DNA of 64,000 bases from Seonamhaeicola maritimus (GTDB lineage Bacteria; Bacteroidota; Bacteroidia; Flavobacteriales; Flavobacteriaceae), in the NCBI RefSeq assembly GCF_008056315.1, contig NZ_VRKQ01000010.1, positions 744,001 to 808,000 of the forward strand, in the 5' to 3' direction. Shown one piece after another: positions 40,953 to 49,730 of the stretch. Position 1 is the first letter of the stretch. Each line of letters opens with the position of its first letter. The notes below the pieces were generated by a model. The model was not told where the DNA came from and did not search any database. It saw nothing but the letters and a program-made list of their open reading frames with translations. A program made the translations under genes and the position numbers.

Positions 40953-42803
40953 ATGGGAGATTTAAATGTTTTTGAAATAAAGTCTAAAAAAGATAGAGCC
41001 AATTATATTTATCATTTATTAAATGATATTAAAGCACTTGATTTAATAATTGAAAGAGGCCTGATTGAGGAAGGCCCGTTAAGAATTGGAGCAGAACAAG
41101 AATTTTGCTTAGTGAATGACCATTTTTTACCTGAAAACAAATCCTTAGAGATTTTAGATGATATTAATGATGACCATTTCACTACAGAAATTAGTAATTA
41201 TAACCTTGAAATTAATTTAGACGCCCACAACTTAGGAGGTGATTGCTTTTCTAAAATGCATAAGCAACTAGAGCTTTTATTAGATAAGGCTAAAAAATCT
41301 GCTTCAAAAAAAGGTGCTAAAATAATACTAACAGGTATTTTGCCTTCACTTACCGTTAAAAACGCCGATGAACAAAATATGACAGAGTTAGAGCGTTATG
41401 CTGTTTTAAATGATGCTATAAAAGGTCATAGAAGGCAAAACTTTGATATTCATATAAAGGGTGTTGATGAACTTAATTTATTACACGATTCTGTTATGTT
41501 AGAAGGTTGTAATACTAGCTTCCAGATGCACCTACAATTGGGTTCTAAAGATTTTGTAGATAATTATAATTGGGCTCAAGCAATCTCTGGTCCTATTTTA
41601 AGTGCTTGTACCAATTCGCCCTTATTATTTGGAAAAGAGCTTTGGAGCGAAACAAGGATTGCCTTATTTACCCAAAGTGTAGACACCAGAGCCAATTCTT
41701 TTTTATTAAATGAAAAACAATCTAGAGTTAGTTTTGGAACCAAATGGCTTACAGGACCACTTACAGATATTTTTAAAGACAACATTTCAAGATTTAGAAG
41801 TTTTTTAACTACAGCATATATTAAGGATAGTATTGAAATGCTTAATAACGGAGAAATGCCAAAATTAAGAGCTTTAGGGCTTCATAGCGGTACTGTTTAT
41901 CCATGGAATAGAGTTTGTTATGGTGTGATTGACGGAAAGCCCAATTTAAGAATAGAAAACAGGTATATTCCTTCTGGACCAACAGTTAAAGATGAAATTG
42001 CCAATATGATGTTTTGGGTTGGTGTTATGTTAGGGAAACCTAAAAAGTATAATAACATACATGAACAATGGGATTTTAAAGATGTGAAAACCAATTTCTT
42101 TAATGCAGCACGTTATGGTATGGCAACACAATTTTATTGGAATGGAGAATATGTCTCTAGCTTCGATTTAATTGTGAACGAACTATTACCAATGGCATAT
42201 AAAGGCTTGTATAAAGTTGGAGTATCTCCACAAGATGCTGAATATTATTTAAAAATCATTAAAAATAGAGTACACAACAACAATGGCTCAGAATGGCTAA
42301 CTAGAAATTACAGGCGCTTACTAAAAACACATAAACCCTATGAGGCTATGCAGGTGCTAACAGCTAGTTTATACGATAAACAAGAAAAGGGCTATCCAGT
42401 ATCTACTTGGGGCATGTTACACCATAGCACAGAATCAAGATTTAAGGGCTTAAGAGTTGTTAAACACATAATGAGTTCCGATATTTTTTCTGTTGATAAA
42501 AAAGACAGCGTAGAGCTAGTTTTAAATATTATGAAATGGAAAAATATTCATCATATGCCAGTAATTAATGGGGATAGAGAATTAATAGGTTTATTAAGTT
42601 GGACAGACTTAAAAGACTATTTAGATGATCCTAAAAAGCTTGATAAAAGTGTAAAAACTATTATGAAAACAGATATTGTTACCATTGATGAATACACACC
42701 TGTTGATGAGGCTAAGGCTTTAATGGAAAAACATGGAATAGGAAGTTTACCGGTTGTAAATCAAAATAAATTAATTGGCTTAATTACGTTAACCGATTTT
42801 TAA
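40953..42803 (+). CDS. GCS2-type glutamate--cysteine ligase-like enzyme fused to CBS domain pair
   Basis: 616 residues. Residues 30-440 match the GCS2 carboxylate-amine ligase fold: IGAEQEFCLVNDHFLPENKS with the metal-binding Glu pair, ISNYNLEINLDAHNLGGDCF, and CNTSFQMHLQLGS, and NRYIPSGPTVKDEIANMMFW. Such enzymes use ATP to join a carboxylate (Glu in the best-known case) to an amine. Residues 480-616 are two CBS repeats (VKHIMSSDIFSVDKKDSVEL; VKTIMKTDIVTIDEYTPVDE), which usually bind adenosine nucleotides and would let energy state control the ligase. It is first in a three-gene operon behind a palindrome. The ligated substrates are unknown; glutathione synthesis is not implied. Confidence 0.88.
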   Translation: MGDLNVFEIKSKKDRANYIYHLLNDIKALDLIIERGLIEEGPLRIGAEQEFCLVNDHFLPENKSLEILDDINDDHFTTEISNYNLEINLDAHNLGGDCFSKMHKQLELLLDKAKKSASKKGAKIILTGILPSLTVKNADEQNMTELERYAVLNDAIKGHRRQNFDIHIKGVDELNLLHDSVMLEGCNTSFQMHLQLGSKDFVDNYNWAQAISGPILSACTNSPLLFGKELWSETRIALFTQSVDTRANSFLLNEKQSRVSFGTKWLTGPLTDIFKDNISRFRSFLTTAYIKDSIEMLNNGEMPKLRALGLHSGTVYPWNRVCYGVIDGKPNLRIENRYIPSGPTVKDEIANMMFWVGVMLGKPKKYNNIHEQWDFKDVKTNFFNAARYGMATQFYWNGEYVSSFDLIVNELLPMAYKGLYKVGVSPQDAEYYLKIIKNRVHNNNGSEWLTRNYRRLLKTHKPYEAMQVLTASLYDKQEKGYPVSTWGMLHHSTESRFKGLRVVKHIMSSDIFSVDKKDSVELVLNIMKWKNIHHMPVINGDRELIGLLSWTDLKDYLDDPKKLDKSVKTIMKTDIVTIDEYTPVDEAKALMEKHGIGSLPVVNQNKLIGLITLTDF

Positions 42804-42806
42804 TGT

Positions 42807-44030
42807 ATGTTAAATGTTTATAGTAAAGCGTTAAATAAAACCATTCAGGTTGAAAGACACATTGGTAAGGTTGTGGGTGACAATTCAGGACCAACCTTTG
42901 TTATTTTTGCTGGTATTCATGGCAACGAAACCGCTGGTGTTTTTGCTGTTGAAGAAGTTTTAAAACACATTAACCCTAAAACAGTAAACGGAACTATTTA
43001 TGCTATCGCCGGAAATCTTAAAGCGCTTAAAGCTCAGCAACGTTTTATTGATGCCGATTTAAATAGGCTTTGGACTCCACAAAACATTGATACAATTAAG
43101 GGTAAGTCTAATTTAAATGCAGATGAAAAAGAGTTATTAGTTTTATTAGATATTTTAAACGAAATATTAGCAGCAGGAAAACCGCCATATTATTTTATTG
43201 ACCTCCACACTACTTCTAGTAAAACACTGCCTTTTATTACTATAAACGATGCCTTAATTAACCGTAAATTTTCAAAGCATTTTCCGGTCCCTATTGTGTT
43301 CGGAATTGAAGAGTATTTAACGGGACCCCTGTTAAGTTACGTAAACCAATTGGGGTATGTCTCACTAGGTTTTGAATCTGGCCAGCATTATGAGGCTGAT
43401 GCTGTTACCAATAGCGTAGCTTTTTTAAATTTAGCCTTGGTTTGTGCTGGAATTTTGGAAAAAAAATCAATAAAGGGTTTTGACAATTTTTACAATTTAC
43501 TAAAAGAACAAGCAGAAAACACCCAAAGTTTTTTAGAAGTTATTCATTTACATAAAATTGAAAAGGACGAAAACTTTAAAATGTTAAATGGCTTTAAAAG
43601 TTTTCAATCTATAAAAAAAGGGGTGCCTCTTGCCGTTAGTAACGGATCTAATATATTCTCAGAAAGAAACGGCGTAATATTTATGCCTTTATATCAAAAG
43701 CAAGGAGCTGAAGGCTTTTTTATCATTCGCGTTATTAAACCATTTTTCTTAAGGTTATCGGCATTTTTAAGACGCATTAGGGTAGATGGACTTTTAGTGG
43801 CATTACCAGGAATTTCTTGGTTAAATAGAAAAGAAGGCACATTAAAAGTAGATTTAAAAGTTACCAAGTTTTATGCTAAAGCTATTTTTCACTTATTAGG
43901 CTACCGAAGCCGATATACAGATAAAACACATTTAAGATTAAATAATCGTGAACGTGTAGCTAAAACCTATATGTATAAAAGAGAGGAGTGGTATAAAGGT
44001 TTGAGAGTAACACATAAACAGAAATCATGA
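42807..44030 (+). CDS. Succinylglutamate desuccinylase/aspartoacylase-like M14 zinc hydrolase
   Basis: 407 residues. The AstE/AspA core has FVIFAGIHGNETAGVFAVEE near residue 32 (zinc ligands His and Glu in HGNE), IYAIAGNLKALKAQQRFIDAD, LNRLW, FIDLHTTSSKTLPFI near 131 (third zinc ligand His), and VSLGFESGQHYEAD near 190, where the Glu is in the catalytic position. These enzymes cleave an amide between an acyl group and an amino acid. The last 130 residues (RNGVIFMPLYQKQGAEGFF, RRIRVDGLLVALPG) form a beta-rich tail. It begins 3 bp after the ligase stop and overlaps the next gene by 4 bp. Confidence 0.88.
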   Translation: MLNVYSKALNKTIQVERHIGKVVGDNSGPTFVIFAGIHGNETAGVFAVEEVLKHINPKTVNGTIYAIAGNLKALKAQQRFIDADLNRLWTPQNIDTIKGKSNLNADEKELLVLLDILNEILAAGKPPYYFIDLHTTSSKTLPFITINDALINRKFSKHFPVPIVFGIEEYLTGPLLSYVNQLGYVSLGFESGQHYEADAVTNSVAFLNLALVCAGILEKKSIKGFDNFYNLLKEQAENTQSFLEVIHLHKIEKDENFKMLNGFKSFQSIKKGVPLAVSNGSNIFSERNGVIFMPLYQKQGAEGFFIIRVIKPFFLRLSAFLRRIRVDGLLVALPGISWLNRKEGTLKVDLKVTKFYAKAIFHLLGYRSRYTDKTHLRLNNRERVAKTYMYKREEWYKGLRVTHKQKS

Positions 44031-44779
44031 AGATTGTTGAGGTTACACCCCAAAACGCAGAAAAAGAAACTTTCTTTTGTATAAAAGACACCAAAAGACA
44101 TGGTTTTAAAGATAAGCACCAATGGTTTGAAAAGCGCTTTAATGAAGGGTTGAAAATTAAAATCCTTAAAAATGAAGCTGATAAAATGATTGGGTTTATT
44201 GAATATGTCCCCGCCATTAGCGCGTGGAGACCTATAGATGCCGAGAACTATATGTTCATACACTGTACTTACATATATTCTAAAAAGGATAGAAATAAGG
44301 GATTTGCCTCAATACTTATTGAAGATGCCGAAAAAGAAGCAAAAGCTAATGGAATGGATGGTATTTGTGTTATGATAAGTAATGGTTCTTGGTTAGCAGA
44401 TAAAACACTTTTTGAAAAAAACGGGTTTACCAAAATTGATACTAAAGACAGGTTTGAACTGTTATCAAAAACTTGGGGCAAGAATTCTGAAACCCCAAAA
44501 TTTTATAATTGGACAAGCCAACAGAAAAAATATCAAGGTTGGCATATCCTTTATGCAGACCAATGCCCATGGAATGAAAAATCTGTAGAAGCTATTTTAA
44601 ATATTGCCATGGACTATGGCATAGATTTGAAAGTGTCAAAAATAAATACTGTAGAAAAAGCAAAAAATGCACCTTCAGGGTTTGGTGTCTTTAACCTTTT
44701 ACGAGACGGTAGACTATTAGAAGACCATTACATCAGTGGAACTAGATTTAGAAATATTTTAAAAAAAGAGCTTAAATAA
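44027..44779 (+). CDS. GNAT acetyltransferase fused to YoaP-like domain
   Basis: 250 residues. The GNAT domain covers about 1-150 (IGFIEYVPAISAWRPIDAEN, then FIHCTYIYSKKDRNKGFASI with the acetyl-CoA loop, and WLADKTLFEKNGFTKID). The last 90 residues (YQGWHILYADQCPWNEKSVE, GFGVFNLLRDGRLLEDHYIS) match the YoaP-type C-terminal domain, a thioredoxin-like fold with CPW in the active-site region. The substrate is unknown. The ATG overlaps the stop of the M14 gene (ATGA), so it is third in the ligase-hydrolase-acetyltransferase operon. Confidence 0.87.
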   Translation: MKIVEVTPQNAEKETFFCIKDTKRHGFKDKHQWFEKRFNEGLKIKILKNEADKMIGFIEYVPAISAWRPIDAENYMFIHCTYIYSKKDRNKGFASILIEDAEKEAKANGMDGICVMISNGSWLADKTLFEKNGFTKIDTKDRFELLSKTWGKNSETPKFYNWTSQQKKYQGWHILYADQCPWNEKSVEAILNIAMDYGIDLKVSKINTVEKAKNAPSGFGVFNLLRDGRLLEDHYISGTRFRNILKKELK

Positions 44780-44819
44780 CTGCTTGATATTTCTAGTTTC
44801 TCACAAAGTCTAAATACTA

Positions 44820-45662
44820 TTATTCTAAAAGAATTTCCAACTCGTTTTGAAAGGTTTTGTTATTATTTACTCCTTCATGACCATGTTCTTTCAGTGTAAT
44901 AAGCTTGTCTTCTGGTTTAAATAATTTTTGAAGTTTAAGTGCCGAACCATAATATATCAGCTCATCTTTATCACCATGAAAAATGGTCACTGGCATATTG
45001 CATTTTGGTAAAAACTCATTGGTTTTAAACTTTAGTTTATATACAAACGGTGGACAAATTTTCACCAGTTTATGCAACCAAGAATCACTTTTTTCAACAT
45101 TACTATGTATCAAATCTGGAATATTATAATATGGTGCTTGTAAAATTAAAAGCTTCGGATTGTTTTCCGAGGCTATTTTAGTTGCTAAACCGGAACCTAT
45201 TGAATACCCAATGAGTACAATTTTGTCTTCAGAATATCGCTCCTTTACCTTGTTATAAATTAACTGAAGATCATTATAAATTTGTGTTTCACTCTCTATA
45301 GTTCCTTCGCTTTTCCCGAATCCTCTATAATCTGTAATAAAAAGGTCATAATTAAGATTATTGTAAATAGGGGCCAAATAACTCCACCCATTAATATTAC
45401 CAGAGTTTCCATGAAAATAAAGTACGGCACCTTTGGGTTTTTCAACTTTAAATAGTAGACTATTTAATAATTTACCATCAGGTGTCTTGATATTAATTTC
45501 TTCGAAAGGTTTTTCAAAATGATAATGAAAATTAGCATCCAATTTTTTAGGGTTAAAAAGGACTTTTCCTGAAAGCGAATAGAAAAAAGCGCAAAGAATC
45601 ACATAAAGCAGCCCCAAGGTAATGACACTTATTTTAAAAATTTTTAAAAAATGTTTTTTCAT
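44820..45662 (-). CDS. Alpha/beta hydrolase, membrane-anchored
   Basis: 280 residues. An N-terminal span at about 10-32 (ISVITLGLLYVILCAFFYSL) anchors it in the inner membrane. The hydrolase core follows: oxyanion region LYFHGNSGNINGWSYLAP, DYRGFGKSEG, nucleophile Ser in IGYSIGSGLATKIA near 163, Asp in FHGDKDELIYY and His in EHGHEGV. It resembles BEM46-type or serine aminopeptidase-like hydrolases; the substrate is unknown. The ATG is 3 bp from the end of the DUF1593 gene, so the two are cotranscribed. Confidence 0.87.
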   Translation of the reverse strand: MKKHFLKIFKISVITLGLLYVILCAFFYSLSGKVLFNPKKLDANFHYHFEKPFEEINIKTPDGKLLNSLLFKVEKPKGAVLYFHGNSGNINGWSYLAPIYNNLNYDLFITDYRGFGKSEGTIESETQIYNDLQLIYNKVKERYSEDKIVLIGYSIGSGLATKIASENNPKLLILQAPYYNIPDLIHSNVEKSDSWLHKLVKICPPFVYKLKFKTNEFLPKCNMPVTIFHGDKDELIYYGSALKLQKLFKPEDKLITLKEHGHEGVNNNKTFQNELEILLE

Positions 45663-45665
45663 TTT

Positions 45666-47210
45666 TTAGTCTTTTTGACGCGATACGTTTGAATGATTAT
45701 AAAGTTTTGAAACGTTTAGGACAATTCTTCTATAATCAAATAAAGGCGCAATACTATTGTTGTCTTTTACCTCTAAAATCAAATGCATCTGTTTACCTGC
45801 TGCACCTGAAGGAACATATAATTTAGTTATAACTTCTGAAGGTTTTTCAATTATAACTTTACCAGAGTAAGTACCAGCTTCATTATAAATCCACCATTTA
45901 AAATTGAGTGAATCATTATCTGGATCAGATGAAAGTGAAGCATCTAAAGAAAGTACTTCTTCTGGCATAACATCTAAATAGACAATAGAGTCGCTTTTAT
46001 CTTTATTCCACGCTGCAATAGGTTGATGGTTAGCTTCTTCAAACGGTTTTATACACCAGTCCATTCTACATTTTAAATCATTAAACATAGCTTCTCGCCA
46101 ACGCCATACCGGAACGTAATTTCCGTGGTATGTTTTTTCATCTTTTTCATTGTACCAAACATCACTCACTTCTCTATAAACATAAAATGGAGAGTTAGCT
46201 TTTTCATCTTGATAAATATCCTTGTGACGCGACCAAAAATCGGGTGCTTTTTCTGGGGTAAACCTTCCTCCCCAACCACCCCATGAGGGCTGGTTAATAT
46301 CAAACAATCCATGATTTACTAAACCCATCCACGGAATAGTACCACCACCTTCCATAAAACCTAAGCCACCATCTCTAAAACCGTGGTAACGTCTTTCAGG
46401 GTAAACCTTTCCTAGAGGACCATGATTATTCATGACGTTTTCTTTAAGCCATTCATTTTGGCCAGAAACACTATACTCATAATCTCCCCAAAAATGAGGT
46501 CCTAAATTAACCGTTAAATCACCATCTGTAGATCCTGGACCACCATAGGCATAAGTTTGGTAGTTACTTCTAATCCAATGAATGGTTGGGTATCGATTAC
46601 AAATCCAAGCACCGGCATTGTCTTGCGCACCATTTTCAAAAACTCTTAATTTACCTATAGTTGCTTTTAAGTCTAATTTGGAATGCGTTTTTTCATAATC
46701 TAATAATGCTTGGGCAAGTGTGTTTGAACCGGCATTAACAACCACCCAAATAGGATTATCATCATCTTTTTCAAGCGCCTTTAAAATTAATTCTGAGCCT
46801 TCAGATTGTTTACCTTCACCAACATCTGCAATACCATAACCTGGTTGTCCGCTACAAACAATAGATCTTAAATAGCCTGGTGAATGCCAACCTGTATCGT
46901 GCTTTTTGAGGTTATCCAGAGCCTTTTCGTAGGCAGCAATTATGTCATGAAATAATTCAGGATGGGTAACACGACGATATGCTTCATGAGATTCCGGATG
47001 CAGGTATTTTCCAGTAACCGCTATGAATCCTTCCGGATAAAATTCATTTGAGCAAACAACCATATGAACCATTTGCTGAACTTCATCGGGTTCGTTACCC
47101 ATATCAGCTAGAATAATTAAGCGGGTCCTTTCTTGGTTTTGACTGTTTATTTTGAATGTGATACTGAATAGTAAAAATGACAATAAAAGGTGAAATAATT
47201 TAATTTTCAT
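45666..47210 (-). CDS. Exported DUF1593 protein (nucleoside-hydrolase-like fold)
   Basis: 514 residues. A signal peptide spans about 1-23 (LFHLLLSFLLFSITFKINS). Residues 28-330 are DUF1593: RLIILADMGNEPDEVQQMVH at the start resembles the Asp cluster of nucleoside hydrolases, and VVVNAGSNTLAQALLDYEK and YGGPGSTDGDLTVNLGPHFW are conserved. The C-terminal part (about 405-510) is a beta-sandwich (LSLDASLSSDPDNDSLNFKW), PKD or Ig-like. Related proteins occur near glycoside hydrolases in Bacteroidetes, but no such gene is adjacent here. It is first of a two-gene unit with the alpha/beta hydrolase. Confidence 0.85.
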   Translation of the reverse strand: MKIKLFHLLLSFLLFSITFKINSQNQERTRLIILADMGNEPDEVQQMVHMVVCSNEFYPEGFIAVTGKYLHPESHEAYRRVTHPELFHDIIAAYEKALDNLKKHDTGWHSPGYLRSIVCSGQPGYGIADVGEGKQSEGSELILKALEKDDDNPIWVVVNAGSNTLAQALLDYEKTHSKLDLKATIGKLRVFENGAQDNAGAWICNRYPTIHWIRSNYQTYAYGGPGSTDGDLTVNLGPHFWGDYEYSVSGQNEWLKENVMNNHGPLGKVYPERRYHGFRDGGLGFMEGGGTIPWMGLVNHGLFDINQPSWGGWGGRFTPEKAPDFWSRHKDIYQDEKANSPFYVYREVSDVWYNEKDEKTYHGNYVPVWRWREAMFNDLKCRMDWCIKPFEEANHQPIAAWNKDKSDSIVYLDVMPEEVLSLDASLSSDPDNDSLNFKWWIYNEAGTYSGKVIIEKPSEVITKLYVPSGAAGKQMHLILEVKDNNSIAPLFDYRRIVLNVSKLYNHSNVSRQKD

Positions 47211-47275
47211 TTTATAAAAAGAAATTGAAAAAAAGGTTACATATTAAAAAAGTAATAATTGATATGAGTTCTCCA

Positions 47276-47644
47276 TTATTTTTCTTTACGTAAAATACTT
47301 TCGAGCTTTTTACCTCTTGCAAGTTCATCAATAAGCTTGTCTAAGTATCTTGCTTTTTTAGTTAATGGATTATCAATCTCCTCCACACGGTAGCCACAAA
47401 CCACGCCTTTTATCAAATGCGCATTGGGGTTTAAAGTGGCTCTTTCAAAAAACGTTTCAAAGGTCACTTTTTCATCTATAAGCTTATTGAGGTCTTCTTC
47501 ATTAAAACCTGTTAACCACTCAATTACAGTAAAAAGTTCTTCTTTCGTTCTACCCTTTTTTTCAACTTTTGTAACGTAATGTGGAAATACCGAATAAAAT
47601 TTCATTTTTCTCACACGTTCATTATGCGCTGGTGTTGTTTTCAT
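47276..47644 (-). CDS. DUF2200 protein
   Basis: 122 residues, no signal or membrane segment. The family pattern is nearly complete: VRKMKFYSVFPHYVTKVEKK, EWLTGFNEEDLNKLI, TFETFFERATLNPNAHLIKG, VVCGYRVEEI and the C-terminal KKARYLDKLIDELARGKKLE. DUF2200 is widespread and uncharacterised. It is a single gene with no obvious partner. Confidence 0.9.
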   Translation of the reverse strand: MKTTPAHNERVRKMKFYSVFPHYVTKVEKKGRTKEELFTVIEWLTGFNEEDLNKLIDEKVTFETFFERATLNPNAHLIKGVVCGYRVEEIDNPLTKKARYLDKLIDELARGKKLESILRKEK

Positions 47645-47680
47645 TTATTATTATGAGGTTGGTTTCTCTAAAGGTATAAA

Positions 47681-47710
47681 AAAAGCGCTTCTAATTCTAG
47701 AAACGCTTTT
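47681..47710 (-). terminator. Terminator of the M1 peptidase gene
   Basis: AAAAGCG/CGCTTTT and TTCTA/TAGAA form a stem with one mismatch and a 4-nt loop; on the minus strand it runs into seven T residues. It lies 21 bp after the M1 gene stop. Confidence 0.8.
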
Positions 47711-47731
47711 GATACAGTGTATAATTGAATC

Positions 47732-49591
47732 TTACATTTTGTTATTTCTATTATCAACATCTGCCATCAAACCGCTTGGATCTATTTGAACACTTTTAAT
47801 TGCTTTTGACGTTTTCAAAGTATAGGTTGGATAAGCCCAAGCCCAATCTTTAATTATGGTAGCCGAGGTTGGTTTTTCGCCCCGCATCATTTGCAAAGGA
47901 ATATAAAAATCTTCAACAGAACCATCAAGGTAAGTAACGGTTAAATCAATAGGCATTGGCATTAAACCTATGCGTTCTAAAGTTATGGTATTACCTTCAA
48001 TAGACTTTACACCATAATCAATGGTATTAGTGGTTTGTGCGAAATCAATTAAATACCAATCTAATTCTAAACCTGATACTTTTTCGGCAGAACGAATAAT
48101 ACTGTTAGGTGTTGGGTGCTTAAATGCCCAATCTTTAAAATATTTTTTAATAGTTTTTTTAAGGTTTTCTTGACCAATAACATATCCAAGTTGAGATAAA
48201 AATACCGCGCCTTTGTAATAAGAAGTAAGGGAATAAGCTCTATTAAAAACATACCGATCTGAATGAGTTGTTTGTGGTTGCTCTCTTCCCGAGTTGGCCA
48301 GGTATATGTAGTTATTATAGGCTTTATTTAAGGGGTTTGCTTTTTTTTCATTAAAAATAAGATTTATACCATGGTATTCTATATAAGTAGCAAAACCTTC
48401 ATCCATCCATGGGTGTTTGGATTCATTAGAAGCTAATAAAAATTGAAACCAAGTATGCGCCATTTCGTGGGCTATAACCCCTTTCAAAATACCTTCATAT
48501 GTACCTTCGCCTAAAAGAAGTGTGCACATGCCATACTCCATACCTCCATCACCACCTTGTATTATAGAATATTGTTTGTACGGATATTTACCAACGGTTT
48601 CACTAAAATATTGCATGAACTCAACAGATTTAGGCTGGATTTTTTTCCAATTTCTCCTTTGTTCCTGAGTCATAGTCTTTTTGTATAAAAAGTGAAGCAA
48701 CGGACCATTAGGAACCTGCATGGTATCATGAATGTAGTCAGGGTCTGCCGCCCAAGTAAAGTCATGTACATTAGGCGCCACAAAATGCCATGTTAGTTTG
48801 TTAGAGTTTGACCTATTTATTGTACCGGTTTCATACCCATGACCAATTTCATTTGGATTTTGTAAATAGCCTGTTCCTCCAACCACATAGTTTTTATCAA
48901 TAGTTAGTTTTACATCGAAATTACCCCAAACCCCATGAAATTCGCGACCAATATATGGGTCTGCATGCCAACCTTCAAAATCATATTCTGCCAGTTTTGG
49001 ATACCACTGCGCCATTGACAGCGCCACACCTTCTTTATTATTTCTTCCTGAACGACGGATTTGAACTGGCACCTGAGCATCAAAAATCATATCAAAAGTT
49101 ACCTTTTCACCAGGTTGAATAGGTTTTTCTAGATCAACTTCTAAAACAGTTCCTACAGTTTCGTGGTTTAAAACAGCACCATTCTGTTTTAAAGAACGCA
49201 CTTTAATGTATCCAATTTCATCCGGTTTTAAATGACTAATCCTGTCTCCAACCCTAGCGTCTGGGTCTGCAATAGTGCGAGAACGCACATCCATTTCGCT
49301 TCCTGGTTGAAAGGCATTAAAATATAAATGATAATAAACGCGGTTTAATACATCAGGAGAATTGTTGGTGTAAACCAACGTCTGTTTTCCTTTGTACTGA
49401 TATGAGTTTACATCCATATCAATTTCCATTTTATAATCTACATGTTGTTGCCAATAGGTGGAATTTGACGTAGAAACAGAAGAGGTTATGGGCAGATTAG
49501 GTGCTGATGGAGTGTTACCAACAACTCTTTTAGATCCACTACAAGAGATAAAAATAACAAGGCTAAAAAGGCCAAAAAGAAAACGATTCAT
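47732..49591 (-). CDS. M1 family metallopeptidase lipoprotein
   Basis: 619 residues. The N-terminus MNRFLFGLFSLVIFISCSG is a lipoprotein signal. An N-terminal beta-saddle (about 50-280) precedes the catalytic domain: the GAMEN-like GGDGGMEYGMCTLL, zinc site HEMAHTWFQFL (HExxH), third ligand Glu in WMDEGFATYIEYHG 18 residues on, and the Tyr-containing ALTSYYKGAVFLSQL near 430. It is an aminopeptidase-type enzyme outside the inner membrane, probably feeding on peptides. Single-gene unit with strong terminator. Confidence 0.94.
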   Translation of the reverse strand: MNRFLFGLFSLVIFISCSGSKRVVGNTPSAPNLPITSSVSTSNSTYWQQHVDYKMEIDMDVNSYQYKGKQTLVYTNNSPDVLNRVYYHLYFNAFQPGSEMDVRSRTIADPDARVGDRISHLKPDEIGYIKVRSLKQNGAVLNHETVGTVLEVDLEKPIQPGEKVTFDMIFDAQVPVQIRRSGRNNKEGVALSMAQWYPKLAEYDFEGWHADPYIGREFHGVWGNFDVKLTIDKNYVVGGTGYLQNPNEIGHGYETGTINRSNSNKLTWHFVAPNVHDFTWAADPDYIHDTMQVPNGPLLHFLYKKTMTQEQRRNWKKIQPKSVEFMQYFSETVGKYPYKQYSIIQGGDGGMEYGMCTLLLGEGTYEGILKGVIAHEMAHTWFQFLLASNESKHPWMDEGFATYIEYHGINLIFNEKKANPLNKAYNNYIYLANSGREQPQTTHSDRYVFNRAYSLTSYYKGAVFLSQLGYVIGQENLKKTIKKYFKDWAFKHPTPNSIIRSAEKVSGLELDWYLIDFAQTTNTIDYGVKSIEGNTITLERIGLMPMPIDLTVTYLDGSVEDFYIPLQMMRGEKPTSATIIKDWAWAYPTYTLKTSKAIKSVQIDPSGLMADVDNRNNKM

Positions 49592-49687
49592 TTCTTAGAG
49601 TTTAAGTTTGAACAAACTTTCAGGTTATTTTTCATTTTTTAGAATATAACCAGTGTTTTGAATGAGCTCCTACCAAGGAACCATAAA

Positions 49688-49716
49688 AAACCCCTAATAA
49701 CTGGCACTAGGGGTTT
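49688..49716 (-). terminator. Terminator of the S8 peptidase gene
   Basis: AAACCCCTA and TAGGGGTTT pair over 9 bp with an 11-nt loop; on the minus strand TTTTTT follows. It lies 15 bp after the peptidase stop. Confidence 0.85.
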
Positions 49717-49730
49717 GTTTATAATAAAAT

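Noticed and set aside
40953-42803. Canonical glutathione biosynthesis (gshA)
   Set aside because: The CBS fusion and the deacylase and acetyltransferase partners, without gshB, do not fit a simple glutathione operon.
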